Below, piece by piece: positions 8,491 through 17,726 of a DNA stretch of 64,000 nt. Source of the DNA: Salipiger bermudensis (GTDB lineage: Bacteria; Pseudomonadota; Alphaproteobacteria; Rhodobacterales; Rhodobacteraceae). The DNA lies in contig NZ_JAIUZY010000006.1 of NCBI RefSeq assembly GCF_020171625.1, forward strand, positions 186,001-250,000, in the 5' to 3' direction. Below the pieces are notes generated by a model. It made no database searches, was not told the DNA's origin, and worked only from the letters and a program-made list of their open reading frames with translations. The position numbers and the translations under genes were made by a program. The number at the start of each line of letters is the position of its first letter. Within the stretch, counting starts at the first letter, position 1.

Positions 8491-8646
8491 CTAACAGGCT
8501 ACTGAAAACTTCGACCATTGCCATCTAGACGCGAAATTGCGTCATGTTTCCGGCTCTCTCGTTGATCTGATGAAAATCCAGCGCATCGGGCCTGATGAGC
8601 GAGCCGAGAAGCACGCTCGTACAACCTTTTTCATCGGCCTGCTAAG
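8491..8646. mobile_element. Approximately 155-bp non-coding MITE-like element
   Basis: The left end (TAACAGGCTACTGAAAA from 8492) and the reverse complement of the right end (TAGCAGGCCGATGAAAA, ending 8644) match at 13 of 17 positions, forming terminal inverted repeats. The interior is AT-richer than its surroundings and has no long reading frame. Ends with a CAGGCnnnTGAAAA core remind me of those of some insertion sequences, so it could be an internally deleted IS or a MITE. No clear target duplication is visible. It lies between cobO and the convergent transporter gene. Confidence 0.5.
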
Positions 8647-8717
8647 ATACGGTAGGGAAGAAAGCGCCGGGCGGCGGACGAAAGCGCCCCTGTTTTCGGC
8701 TTGTATAGCCTCTGCCT

Positions 8718-9908
8718 CTACTCGACCGGTGTTCCGAACACCGTGATCGCGAGGCCCAGAAGCGCCATGACCCCGAAGAGCGCCACTCGCGGCAGGTCAT
8801 TGCCCCGCCAAGCACGGATTGCCGCAATGCCCGCCTGCATCGCATAGTAGAGCGCAAAGGCCCGCGAGGCGTAGCTGATGATCTCGAAGATATTCGCGGT
8901 CCATGTCAGAACGATCCCGATGCCGACGAGGACCGTATACGCGACCCGCTCCGTCACCGCGCCTTTCGAGACCTCGGCAATCAGGCCACCTGATCCGCTG
9001 GTGTCCGCGATGGCCGCGCTGAACTGGGCGCTGAGCGCCGCCACCACCAGCAGCAGCGGCAGGATCGGCGCGACGACCTGCATCATGTCGATGATCGCCG
9101 TCTCGTCCAGGGACTGCGGATCACTCACGAACGCGTAGGTCAGAAGCACGATATAGAGGCCGTAGATTCCCGACGAGATCCATTGCGCCAGTCGCATCGA
9201 CCGGATCCGCATCCGCGCATCGTAGGTCGACCCGAGGTATCGCGACGTCTCGAAGCCCTGCACGGTGACGATCAGCCCCGCCATCAGCGTCAGGCTCGCC
9301 CAACCGGTCACCCGGGGCGCATCGAACTGCAGCGCCCCTTGGCCGGTGGCCTCGCCGAAGTACACCACAAGACCCAGCAAGAGACCCGCAATGATCATCA
9401 GCTTCAGGCAAACAGACACCTGCTCCATGCGTTCAAGCGCGGAAAAGCCGCGCGTCAGCCCGGTGAACAGGATCAAGGTGAAGGCCGCCGTTGTGAGCAG
9501 CTTGGCGTGAAACCGGTCATCGAGGCCCGTCAGGCTGACGCCGAAGGCACCGAACAGGTTGAGGTAGTAGGCCACCGAGACAACGAACGCGAAGGCGAGC
9601 ACGATAGAGGCCACGGTTTCGAGCCTCTCGGTTACGCGTGACGCGGCGGGGGACGCTTCCATGTCGGCGATGTTGTACCGGATCGCGCTTCCGAACAGGT
9701 AGGCCACCGCACACAGGCCAAGCATGACGAGCGGTGCGTACCCGCCGTAGCTGACGTCGAGGATCGGCCCGAGAACCAGAAACCCGCTGCCGATGATCGA
9801 GGCCAGAGGGGTCAGTGTCGCGCGCCAGAGCGTCGCATTCGCGACGCGGGGCCATATCAGTAGCGCCCCTGCAAGGGTGACGGTCGCGAGGATAACGGCG
9901 TTCAGCAT
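8718..9908 (-). CDS. Polytopic membrane transporter, possibly APC-superfamily-like
   Basis: The 396-residue protein is strongly hydrophobic with about eleven predicted membrane segments. An early LASIIGSGFLVLGPI stretch recalls the unwound first helix (GSG) of amino acid/polyamine/organocation carriers. Further helices run to the C-terminal VALFGVMALLGLAITVFG. The cytoplasmic loops carry Arg-rich segments such as DARMRIRSMRLAQW. There are no co-oriented neighbours close by: the octaheme cytochrome gene begins a separate unit upstream and a MITE-like element lies downstream. Substrate cannot be inferred; a low-confidence alternative is an Nramp- or SSS-type carrier of the same fold. Confidence 0.7.
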   Translation of the reverse strand: MLNAVILATVTLAGALLIWPRVANATLWRATLTPLASIIGSGFLVLGPILDVSYGGYAPLVMLGLCAVAYLFGSAIRYNIADMEASPAASRVTERLETVASIVLAFAFVVSVAYYLNLFGAFGVSLTGLDDRFHAKLLTTAAFTLILFTGLTRGFSALERMEQVSVCLKLMIIAGLLLGLVVYFGEATGQGALQFDAPRVTGWASLTLMAGLIVTVQGFETSRYLGSTYDARMRIRSMRLAQWISSGIYGLYIVLLTYAFVSDPQSLDETAIIDMMQVVAPILPLLLVVAALSAQFSAAIADTSGSGGLIAEVSKGAVTERVAYTVLVGIGIVLTWTANIFEIISYASRAFALYYAMQAGIAAIRAWRGNDLPRVALFGVMALLGLAITVFGTPVE

Positions 9909-10133
9909 CCGCGGAAAAAAGCAGATGGGATGCGGCGGCGCAACATCGGTCTGGCGTGACAGACGGGCACATATGTTGCAGGCCGTATCCGTGACTCTGG
10001 GCTCTCTTCTGCCCTACTTGGCGACCTGCGCGACCGTCCGTTTCCCGGTTCTGCTTTGCCTAGGACCTGGAGCGCACCGTCGCTCCGCCTCTTGCACCGA
10101 CCCGAGCCCCCGTACACCAACCCCAGCCCCCTC

Positions 10134-12140
10134 TCAGTCGCCCGAGGGCGGCGGCAGCAGGTCCAGCGCCTCGCCGGTCAGCTCGCGGCGCATCATCTGC
10201 AGCGTCATGTTGCCGGGATTGCGGGCAAGCGCCTGCTCCAGCAGCCCGAGCGCCCCGTGCGAGTCGCCCTTCGCCGCAGCGATGCGGACCTGCATGACCC
10301 ACGCGTCGACAAGCTGCGGATCGAGGCGCGTCGCTTCAGCAAACGCGCCGGAGGCGGCGGGCATGTTGCGCATCACCAGTGCCGTGCCGCCCATCTGAAG
10401 GTGGGTCTCGGGATAGTCGAGACGGCTGGCCATCGAGGCCTGCCACTCCGCGTAGGCTGCGCGCAGCGCCCGCTCGTAGCGGCCCGGCATACTGGCGATC
10501 TGCGCGTCGAGCATCGACTGCGCCGTCGCCATGCGCACCGCGCGCGCCGGGTCCGACAGCGACTGCATGAGCCGCGGCGCCCGTTCTATGGCGGGGGCGA
10601 CGCGCTGCAGCTTGACCGCCGCGCTGCGTACCAGCGGATCGGGGTCCTGCAGGAGCGCCTCCAGCGCCATTGCATCGGACGGATCGCCGGCCTGCTCGAG
10701 CAGGTAGATCGCCGTGGCGCGCACGATGCCCGCCATGTCGTCATCGAGCGACAGGGCGCGCAGCTCCGGCGCGGCGCGCGCGGGATCGCGCCGCCCGTGG
10801 GCGAGCACCTCGCCGTAATGCGGTCCGCGATGGCGGCTGTCGGGGAACCACTCTTCGAGGGTGGCGGCGGCCCAGTCCGGGCTCTGATCCTCGTGGCAGG
10901 TCGTGCAGGCATCCGGCGCGCCGGTCTCGGCGGCGAGGTCCGGGCGCGGGATACGGAAGGAGTGATCGGCGCGCCAGTCATTGCCCATGTAGACCCGCTC
11001 GGTCATGTGGCAGGTCTTGCACAAGGCCCCGTCCGAGCCGTCGGGGTGGTGGGTGTGCTCGGGCCCGTCGAACACCTGCAGAGGCAGCGAGCGGAACTCG
11101 GGATTGCCCGCCGGGCTGTGGCACTGGGTGCAGACCGCGTTGCCCTCGGCGATCAGCTCGGCCTCGTGCGGCAGGTGGCAGTTCGAGCAGCTCACCCCCT
11201 GCGCGTACATCTTCGATTGCAGGAACGACCCGTAGACATAGACCTCGTCGAGGATCTGCCCGTCGGCCTCGTAGGCCCCTTCGCGCAGCAGCGAGAGGTT
11301 GTAGGTGTCGTGATAGGGTGTTCCGGGCACCGGGTTGCCGTCGAGAAACGGCTCGCGGCGGGAATGGCAGCTGGCGCATTGCTCGATCATCTCCGCGGGC
11401 TGCGACATGTCGACGGTGAAGCCATAGGCCGCGGGCGGCGCCTCCTGCGTCGTTCCATAGCGCTCGGCCCAGTCCAGATGCGCGCTGCCGGGGCCGTGGC
11501 AGGCCTCGCAGCCGACGCCGATCTCAACCTGCGTCGAGGCGAAGCTGCGGGTCCGGGCGTCGTAGTTGGCCTCGAAGCCGGTGGCGTGGCAGGCGGCGCA
11601 GCGGCTGTTCCATGTCTTGTAGGGGCCGGTCCAGTGCAGCCCGTCCTCCGGGGCATAGTTCTGCTCGGGATAGAGGTGAAACCAGTCGCCCCTCTCGGTG
11701 TCCCAGACCACGTCGAAGCTCTGCAGCCGGCCGGGCTCGGTCTCGAGGATGTATTGCTGCAGCGGCTCGACGCCGATCACCGAATGCACCTCGTACTCCG
11801 TGGTCACCTGATCGCGCTCGGTGACGCTGACCAGCGGCGTGCCCTCGGGAGAGAGCGAGAAGCGCGCGTGCATGTCCCCGAGGCGGAACGCGGTGCCGTC
11901 GAAATCCGCTTTGATGTTGTCGGCGGTGGGGGCGGTCCAGGCCAGCGCATGGTGCGAGCCCTCCCACGCCGCGCCGGCCTCGCTGTGGCACGCGATGCAG
12001 CGCTCCGAGCCGAGGTAGTCCTGCGCGGCGGCAGGCGCCGCGATCATCGCGAGTGCCGCCACGAGCAGCCAAAGCCCCGCGCGGGTCACGATTTCGGGCA
12101 GGCTTCCGCATCCTCCGGGCGTCGCAGGGATGGGTATCAT
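10134..12140 (-). CDS. Periplasmic octaheme cytochrome c with HEAT- and TPR-like C-terminus
   Basis: The product has eight CXXCH haem sites (CIACH, CAACH, CEACH, CASCH, CSNCH, CTQCH, CKTCH, CTTCH) in its first two-thirds. A HEAT-like alpha-repeat region follows (MALEALLQDPDPLVRSAAVKL) and then TPR-like helices near the C-terminus (AFAEATRLDPQLVDAW). A Sec signal peptide (GLWLLVAALAMIAAPAAAQ) precedes the first haem. The start is uncertain: the ATG at 12138-12140 lacks a ribosome site, and a GTG at 12087-12089 giving MTRAGLWLL would make a textbook signal peptide and 651 residues. Multihaem proteins of this kind move electrons or reduce N/S compounds. No partner enzyme, quinol dehydrogenase or maturation gene is adjacent. 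Confidence 0.85.
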   Translation of the reverse strand: MIPIPATPGGCGSLPEIVTRAGLWLLVAALAMIAAPAAAQDYLGSERCIACHSEAGAAWEGSHHALAWTAPTADNIKADFDGTAFRLGDMHARFSLSPEGTPLVSVTERDQVTTEYEVHSVIGVEPLQQYILETEPGRLQSFDVVWDTERGDWFHLYPEQNYAPEDGLHWTGPYKTWNSRCAACHATGFEANYDARTRSFASTQVEIGVGCEACHGPGSAHLDWAERYGTTQEAPPAAYGFTVDMSQPAEMIEQCASCHSRREPFLDGNPVPGTPYHDTYNLSLLREGAYEADGQILDEVYVYGSFLQSKMYAQGVSCSNCHLPHEAELIAEGNAVCTQCHSPAGNPEFRSLPLQVFDGPEHTHHPDGSDGALCKTCHMTERVYMGNDWRADHSFRIPRPDLAAETGAPDACTTCHEDQSPDWAAATLEEWFPDSRHRGPHYGEVLAHGRRDPARAAPELRALSLDDDMAGIVRATAIYLLEQAGDPSDAMALEALLQDPDPLVRSAAVKLQRVAPAIERAPRLMQSLSDPARAVRMATAQSMLDAQIASMPGRYERALRAAYAEWQASMASRLDYPETHLQMGGTALVMRNMPAASGAFAEATRLDPQLVDAWVMQVRIAAAKGDSHGALGLLEQALARNPGNMTLQMMRRELTGEALDLLPPPSGD

Positions 12141-12242
12141 GGGGCGGGACGGCGTCCCGACGCAGCGGTGGCGCGGGCGGAGGGGCTTGGGCACGATGTC
12201 ATTTCAGCAGTATGTTCAACTTGAAGCGCAAAAGGAAGGCCA

Positions 12243-13351
12243 TCATGCGCCTCGAGGGTTGAAAGGCGGCAGCGCGTCCGCCGCTCTGACCCGGCGCCCG
12301 TGGGGACGCGCCTCGTTGAGCGCACCCTGCAGGGCACTCCAAGCCTCGCCTTCCGGGGTCGCCGCGCCGCCGTAGCGCTGCGCCAAGAGCGCCAGCAGCG
12401 CCGCATCTGCGGCAGCGTCTCCTCGCCCGCCGAAAGCGGCAGGATCGGCACGCCGAAGCGGCGTTGCCAGTCGAACATCTCCGCCAGCCGCCCGCTCGAC
12501 ATCTCGACCAGCGCCCGGCGCGTGGCCTTGGCGCTGGTGTCGATCTCGGTCTGCAGCTCGCCATCTGTGACGACAAGGCGCATCCCGGCGGGCAGCTCTT
12601 CGGCGCCGGGATCGGTGACCGGCACGAGGATCAGGTCGTTGTGCCGCGCCAGCGCCGAGACGATGCGGTCGGTCCCGGCGTCGAGGCCGTCGAAATCGCT
12701 CAGCACGACGATCAGGTGATTGCGGCTGACAATCCGGGCCACGGCGCGCAGCACCTGCGTCAGCCCCACCGGCACCAGGTTCGGCGCCTCTGCGTGCAAC
12801 AGGCCGTTGGCCTAGGACAGTGAGGTGAGAAAGCGGTTGAGCGCGCCGCGACTGCGCTGCGGGCGGATCTCGGCGATCAGTTCGTCGCCGAACGCGATGC
12901 CCCCCACCCGGTCGCCCTGATCGAGGATGCGGAATGCGATCATCGTGGCGGCCTCGGCGGCGGTGACCGATTTCATCGCCCGCCGCGTGCCGAAGAACAT
13001 CGACATGCGCTGATCCACCACGATCAGCGCCGGGCGGTCGCGCTCTTCCGTCATCACCCGGACATGCGGGCGGGCGGTGCGGGCGGTGACCTTCCAGTCG
13101 ATGCTGCGGATGTCATCGCCGGGCAGATAGTCGCGCAGTTCCTCGAAGTTCAGCTCGCGTCCGCGCAGGCGCGAGGCATGGCGCCCGTTCAGCACCGATT
13201 GCGCCGGCTGGCGCGGCAGGAAGCTGAGGCCGCGCGCCGGCCCCTCGAGGCTGCGCAGATGGGCCAGATCGGTGTGGATGCGCGGATCTCCCGAGACCTG
13301 CGCGGCCTTCGGCAGGGTGCCGGTGCGGATGCGGGCGGCGCGGTCCTTCAT
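12243..13351 (-). pseudogene. DUF58 (MoxR-associated) protein gene, interrupted by a TAG and probably a frameshift
   Basis: The first 179 codons (from 13351) encode a DUF58 N-terminus: GRELNFEELRDYLPGDDIRSIDW is the family signature, followed by a vWA-like RPALIVVDQRMSMFFGT. A TAG at 12814-12812 stops the frame. The same frame then resumes with typical DUF58 C-terminal sequence (IVSRNHLIVVLSDFDGLD, RLVVTDGEL, RRFGVPILPLS). Around 12400 the coding pattern shifts into another frame (ALLALLAQRYGG...) ending at a TGA at 12243-12245. Two lesions argue for a pseudogene, or one nonsense mutation plus a divergent end. It lies 10 bp after moxR, its usual partner. DUF58 proteins are thought to act with MoxR ATPases in envelope or complex assembly. 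Confidence 0.8.
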
Positions 13352-13361
13352 CGGTCCTCCC

Positions 13362-14351
<990 letters not shown>

Positions 14352-14358
14352 TCCGGTT

Positions 14359-15345
14359 CTACCTTTCAGCGCGCCCGTCCGAGGGGAACACCTTGTCCCA
14401 GTCCTGCGCCATGTCGACGATGGTCCAGCCGCGCTCCGGCCCCTCGTCGAGGCCGCGGACCAGCTGTCCGATATCGCTGTCGCGGTCATAGGCGAACTCG
14501 CGCTCGGCGTCGGTGTGGTGCAGCAGCATCCCGAAGCGCGCGCCCTCGCCGGCGGTGGTGTATTCGAGCATGGCGAAATCGCCGTCCGAGTTGCCGGCGG
14601 AGAAGATCGGGCGCTGGCCGATATGGCGGATGATGCCCACCGGCTTGCCTTCCTTGTCGTCGATGAAGGTCACGCCGCCGTCCTTGCTGAGCTGCGGCAC
14701 GCCGTCGACCACCTCGTACCGGGTGTTGCCCTCGGTGCCGACCACCTGCCACGGCGGGATGCCATAGGCCTCGTCGGCAAAGGCGCGGATGAAGTCGATG
14801 CCGCCGCCCGAGACGATGTAGGTGGTGAAGCCCTCGTCGCGCAGATAGGCCAGCAGCTCGAGCATCGGCTGGTAGACCATCTCGGCATAGGGCAGCCCGG
14901 TGGCGGGATGGGTCTCGGTGGTCAGCCAGTCATAGGCGTCGCTCTGGAAGGCGTCGACGGTGGTGTCGGCGTGGGAGACGTTGATCACCTCCAGAAGCCC
15001 CTCGACCCCGGCGGCCATGACGGCCTCCACATCCCCCTCCGCGGCGGATTTGAGCAGGTCCGAGCTCAGGATCGAGGGGTCCTCGGCGGCCTTCTCCTTC
15101 AGCACGTCGAGAGCGTAGAGCCCCTGGAAATAAACCGGCTGCTCGGTCCAGAGCGTGCCGTCATTGTCGAAGGTGGCGATGCGGTCGGGCGCCGGCACGA
15201 AGCTGTCTGAGGCCGGGTCTGTCACCGACTCGACGAAGTCGATGATGCTGGTCTTTGCGTCGCTGTCGCTCCACGACGGCAACGGATCGGCATGAGCCGT
15301 GGCGGAGATCAGCGCCAGACAGCTCGCGGTGGCAAGGATACGCAT
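14359..15345 (-). CDS. Exported HAD-superfamily phosphatase
   Basis: The 328-residue protein has a Sec signal peptide (MRILATASCLALISATAHA, cleaved before DPLPSW). HAD motifs follow: motif I TFDNDGTLW with D60 nucleophile and D62, motif II IVSGGG with S179, and motif IV SAGNSDGD at 249-256. It is therefore a periplasmic phosphomonoesterase of the class often annotated as haloacid dehalogenase-like or nonspecific acid phosphatase. Substrate is unknown. It is the first gene of a unit continuing into moxR and the DUF58 remnant, an unusual pairing. The 760-bp non-coding stretch upstream should contain its promoter. Confidence 0.85.
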   Translation of the reverse strand: MRILATASCLALISATAHADPLPSWSDSDAKTSIIDFVESVTDPASDSFVPAPDRIATFDNDGTLWTEQPVYFQGLYALDVLKEKAAEDPSILSSDLLKSAAEGDVEAVMAAGVEGLLEVINVSHADTTVDAFQSDAYDWLTTETHPATGLPYAEMVYQPMLELLAYLRDEGFTTYIVSGGGIDFIRAFADEAYGIPPWQVVGTEGNTRYEVVDGVPQLSKDGGVTFIDDKEGKPVGIIRHIGQRPIFSAGNSDGDFAMLEYTTAGEGARFGMLLHHTDAEREFAYDRDSDIGQLVRGLDEGPERGWTIVDMAQDWDKVFPSDGRAER

Positions 15346-16104
15346 GGGCAGGGACCTTTCGATGACACCTCAGTTGGTCGAGATTGGCCGCCCCGGCGCA
15401 TGTCGTATCGGAACAGCCGCCTGTTTCATGCCGCGCCAGCGCTCACCGCGCTCGGGGCTGATTCGATAGGGGGGGCATCCCGTTCTCGAGGCAGGAGGAT
15501 GCGGCGTGTTGACGTGACGGATTGTCCTCGACGCTCTGGAGGAAGCGGGCCACGCCGGTCTGGGCCGGCACGGCCATGGAGGCGCGGAATCGCAAGGATC
15601 GCAGCCTCTGCGAACGATGATCCCCGTCGAACATCCGGCGACATGACTGCCTCCCTGTCCGGAGCGTTGGCTGGATGCGGCGCACTGCCAGCGCCCCCTT
15701 GAACCTTACAAGGTTGATACCTTGAAAGAAGTCATCCCGTCAAAGGCGATCACCTTTTGAGCGAATATATCTTTGGCCCGGGTCCCTGCTGAGCATCCGT
15801 GCCGCGCGAAAAGGCGCCCGGCCTCTCCCCCGAGATCGGCGCGGGAGATCGGCAGGGCCAGTGACACGCCGGCAGACAGGCCTGCCGGGTGCCGTCAGGA
15901 TTGCTGCCCGAGATCACGAGGACACGCGGCTTTGGTCAGTCTTGCCGCAGCACCGAACCCGGTCTTGCCTTCCTCGATCCGCTGCAGCGACGCGGTGGGT
16001 GCGGTGCTTTCGTCGACGGGGAGGAACGAGGCCATCAGGTTCGATCCACCCGGCGATTGCTGAGACGCACCGTGCCGAGCCCGAGCATGGTCGGGCGCCA
16101 AAGC
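15346..16104. other. Long non-coding stretch between phosphatase and Hyi-like gene
   Basis: No convincing gene is visible in about 760 bp. Short open frames on both strands lack family signatures. The clearest structure is a nested palindrome at 15703-15724: ACCTTACAAGGT overlapping CAAGGT-TGAT-ACCTTG, which could be an operator. A small minus-strand frame (15895-16101) has no recognisable product. The stretch separates the inositol operon's end from the phosphatase promoter and may hold decayed sequence. Confidence 0.5.
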
Positions 16105-16884
16105 TCAAAGGGTGAAGGCTGCGACGAAGGCGTCGAGGGCGGCATCGCTGTCGGCGGCGGCGAAGGCCTCCATGGCCACGGGACCGCGGTATCCCAGCCG
16201 GTCCAGCGCCCTGGCGATGCGGTCATAGGCGATCTCGCCGGTGCCCGGCTCGCAGCGGCCGGGGTTGTCGGCCACCTGGATCTCGCCGATCCACGGCAGG
16301 CAGGCCTCGCACCAGCGGATCAGGTCGCCCTCGCCGATCTGCGTGTGATAGAGATCGAGGTTGATGCGCAGCTGCGGCCGGTCGACCGCCGAGACCAGCG
16401 CCAGCACCTCGGCGGTCGTGCCGAAGGGGCAGCCGGGATGATCGAGCGAGTTGAGGTTTTCCAGCGTGAAGACGACGCCTTCCTCCTCGGCCAGATCGCA
16501 GATCCGGTGCAGCGTGTCGCGCGCCCGCTGCACCATGCCGGGTGAGACCGCCCCGTGCTGCGGGATCGGAAGGCCGCCCGGCCCGAGCGCGGTGCCGTGC
16601 AGATTGAGCCGCGCCACCCCGAGCCGCTTGCCGACCTGCGCGGTCTCGCGCGCCGAGGCCAGCAGCATCTCGGCCCCCTCGGGGTCCGAGAGCCGCCCGC
16701 GCAGGTAGCCGTTCATGATGGTATAGCGCGCCCCGACCTTCTCGAGCGCGGCGAGGTCGTGGTCGCACCAGTTCCAAAGCCCGACCCCGAGCCCGCGCTC
16801 GGTCAGCCGCGCCGCGCGCCACTCTATGGGGCGTTCGGGCCAGAGCATCTCGGCACAGGCCGCGAGTTGAAACGGGGTGGGCAT
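16105..16884 (-). CDS. Hydroxypyruvate isomerase-family TIM-barrel protein
   Basis: The 259-residue TIM barrel carries the Hyi/OtnI signature: TLENLN with E142, NLDLYHTQIGEGDL with D177 and H180, and QVADNPGRCEPGTGEI near residues 203-218, plus VAMEAF near the C-terminus. These supply the metal-site Glu/Asp/His/Glu. The family isomerises hydroxypyruvate/tartronate semialdehyde or 2-oxo-tetronates. As last gene of the inositol operon, 27 bp after iolB, it could instead serve as an inosose isomerase like IolI, which has the same fold. The sequence alone supports Hyi family membership and context supports the inositol role. Confidence 0.8.
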   Translation of the reverse strand: MPTPFQLAACAEMLWPERPIEWRAARLTERGLGVGLWNWCDHDLAALEKVGARYTIMNGYLRGRLSDPEGAEMLLASARETAQVGKRLGVARLNLHGTALGPGGLPIPQHGAVSPGMVQRARDTLHRICDLAEEEGVVFTLENLNSLDHPGCPFGTTAEVLALVSAVDRPQLRINLDLYHTQIGEGDLIRWCEACLPWIGEIQVADNPGRCEPGTGEIAYDRIARALDRLGYRGPVAMEAFAAADSDAALDAFVAAFTL

Positions 16885-16911
16885 GACGCGAACTCCAGAG
16901 TGGTGGGACAG

Positions 16912-17706
16912 CTACATCAGGTGCGCGACGGGCGGTGCCGCAACGAAGCGCCACTTGCGCAGCGGTCCGGCCATGACGTTGAGGTAGTACATCTCGATCC
17001 CGTGCGGCGCGCCGCAGGGATGGTGGCCGCGCGGCACGCAGACCACGTCGTGATCGTGCACCGCCATGGTCTCGTCGAGCTGCCGGTCGTCGGTATAGAC
17101 CCGCTGGAGCCCGAACCCGTCCGCCGGGTTGAGCCGGTGGTAATAGGTCTCTTCGAGATAGGTGACGCGCGGAAAATCATCCTCGTCATGGCGATGCGAC
17201 GGATAGCTCGACCAGTTGCCCGCCGGGGTGAAGACCTCGGTCACCAAGAGGCGGTCGCAGTAATCCTCGTTTTCCATGGCGATGTTATTGATGTGGCGGG
17301 TGTTGCTGCCGTCGCCGCGCTGGGTGAGCGTGATCCCGTGCGGGCCGATGCGCCGTGCCGCGTGCCCGCCCTTGCCGGGTGCGGCGCAGACCGCGATCGT
17401 GCACTCTGTCGTGGCCTCGGCGCTCCACTCGCTGCCATTCGGCAGGTAGAGGCAATGCGGCGCGGTCTTCTCGAAGACGTTCATGCGCTCGCCCAGTTCG
17501 CCCCAGTCGCGGCCTGCGCCCGAGATCTTCGCCTTTCCCTCGACCATCACGAGGATGACCTCGTTGCTGCCGGTGGACTCGAAGACGCGCTCGCCCGCCC
17601 GCAGGCGGTAGAGGCCGAAGCCGACATAGCGCCAGCCCGCCGAGGCAGGGGTGATGTCGTGCACCTTGCCGTGGGTGCCGAAGGGGCGGTGTTGCAGATG
17701 GCTCAT
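16912..17706 (-). CDS. iolB: 5-deoxy-glucuronate isomerase
   Basis: IolB converts 5-deoxy-D-glucuronate to 2-deoxy-5-keto-D-gluconate in inositol breakdown. The 264-residue bicupin protein has metal-binding residues H171, H173, E186 (YPSHRHDEDD and YLEETYYH) and the C-terminal PRGHHPCGAPHG motif around residue 226-236; GFGLYRLRAGE is also characteristic. Length is typical (about 260-275). It follows iolE by 20 bp on the minus strand. I start at MSHLQHRPFG; the upstream extension lies within iolE in a different frame. Confidence 0.95.
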   Translation of the reverse strand: MSHLQHRPFGTHGKVHDITPASAGWRYVGFGLYRLRAGERVFESTGSNEVILVMVEGKAKISGAGRDWGELGERMNVFEKTAPHCLYLPNGSEWSAEATTECTIAVCAAPGKGGHAARRIGPHGITLTQRGDGSNTRHINNIAMENEDYCDRLLVTEVFTPAGNWSSYPSHRHDEDDFPRVTYLEETYYHRLNPADGFGLQRVYTDDRQLDETMAVHDHDVVCVPRGHHPCGAPHGIEMYYLNVMAGPLRKWRFVAAPPVAHLM

Positions 17707-17726
17707 GTGTCGTCCTTCCTCTGGTC

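Noticed and set aside
12812-12814. Readthrough or amino acid recoding at the TAG in the DUF58 gene
   Set aside because: No recoding element or context supports it, and a second loss of frame downstream makes a pseudogene the simpler reading.
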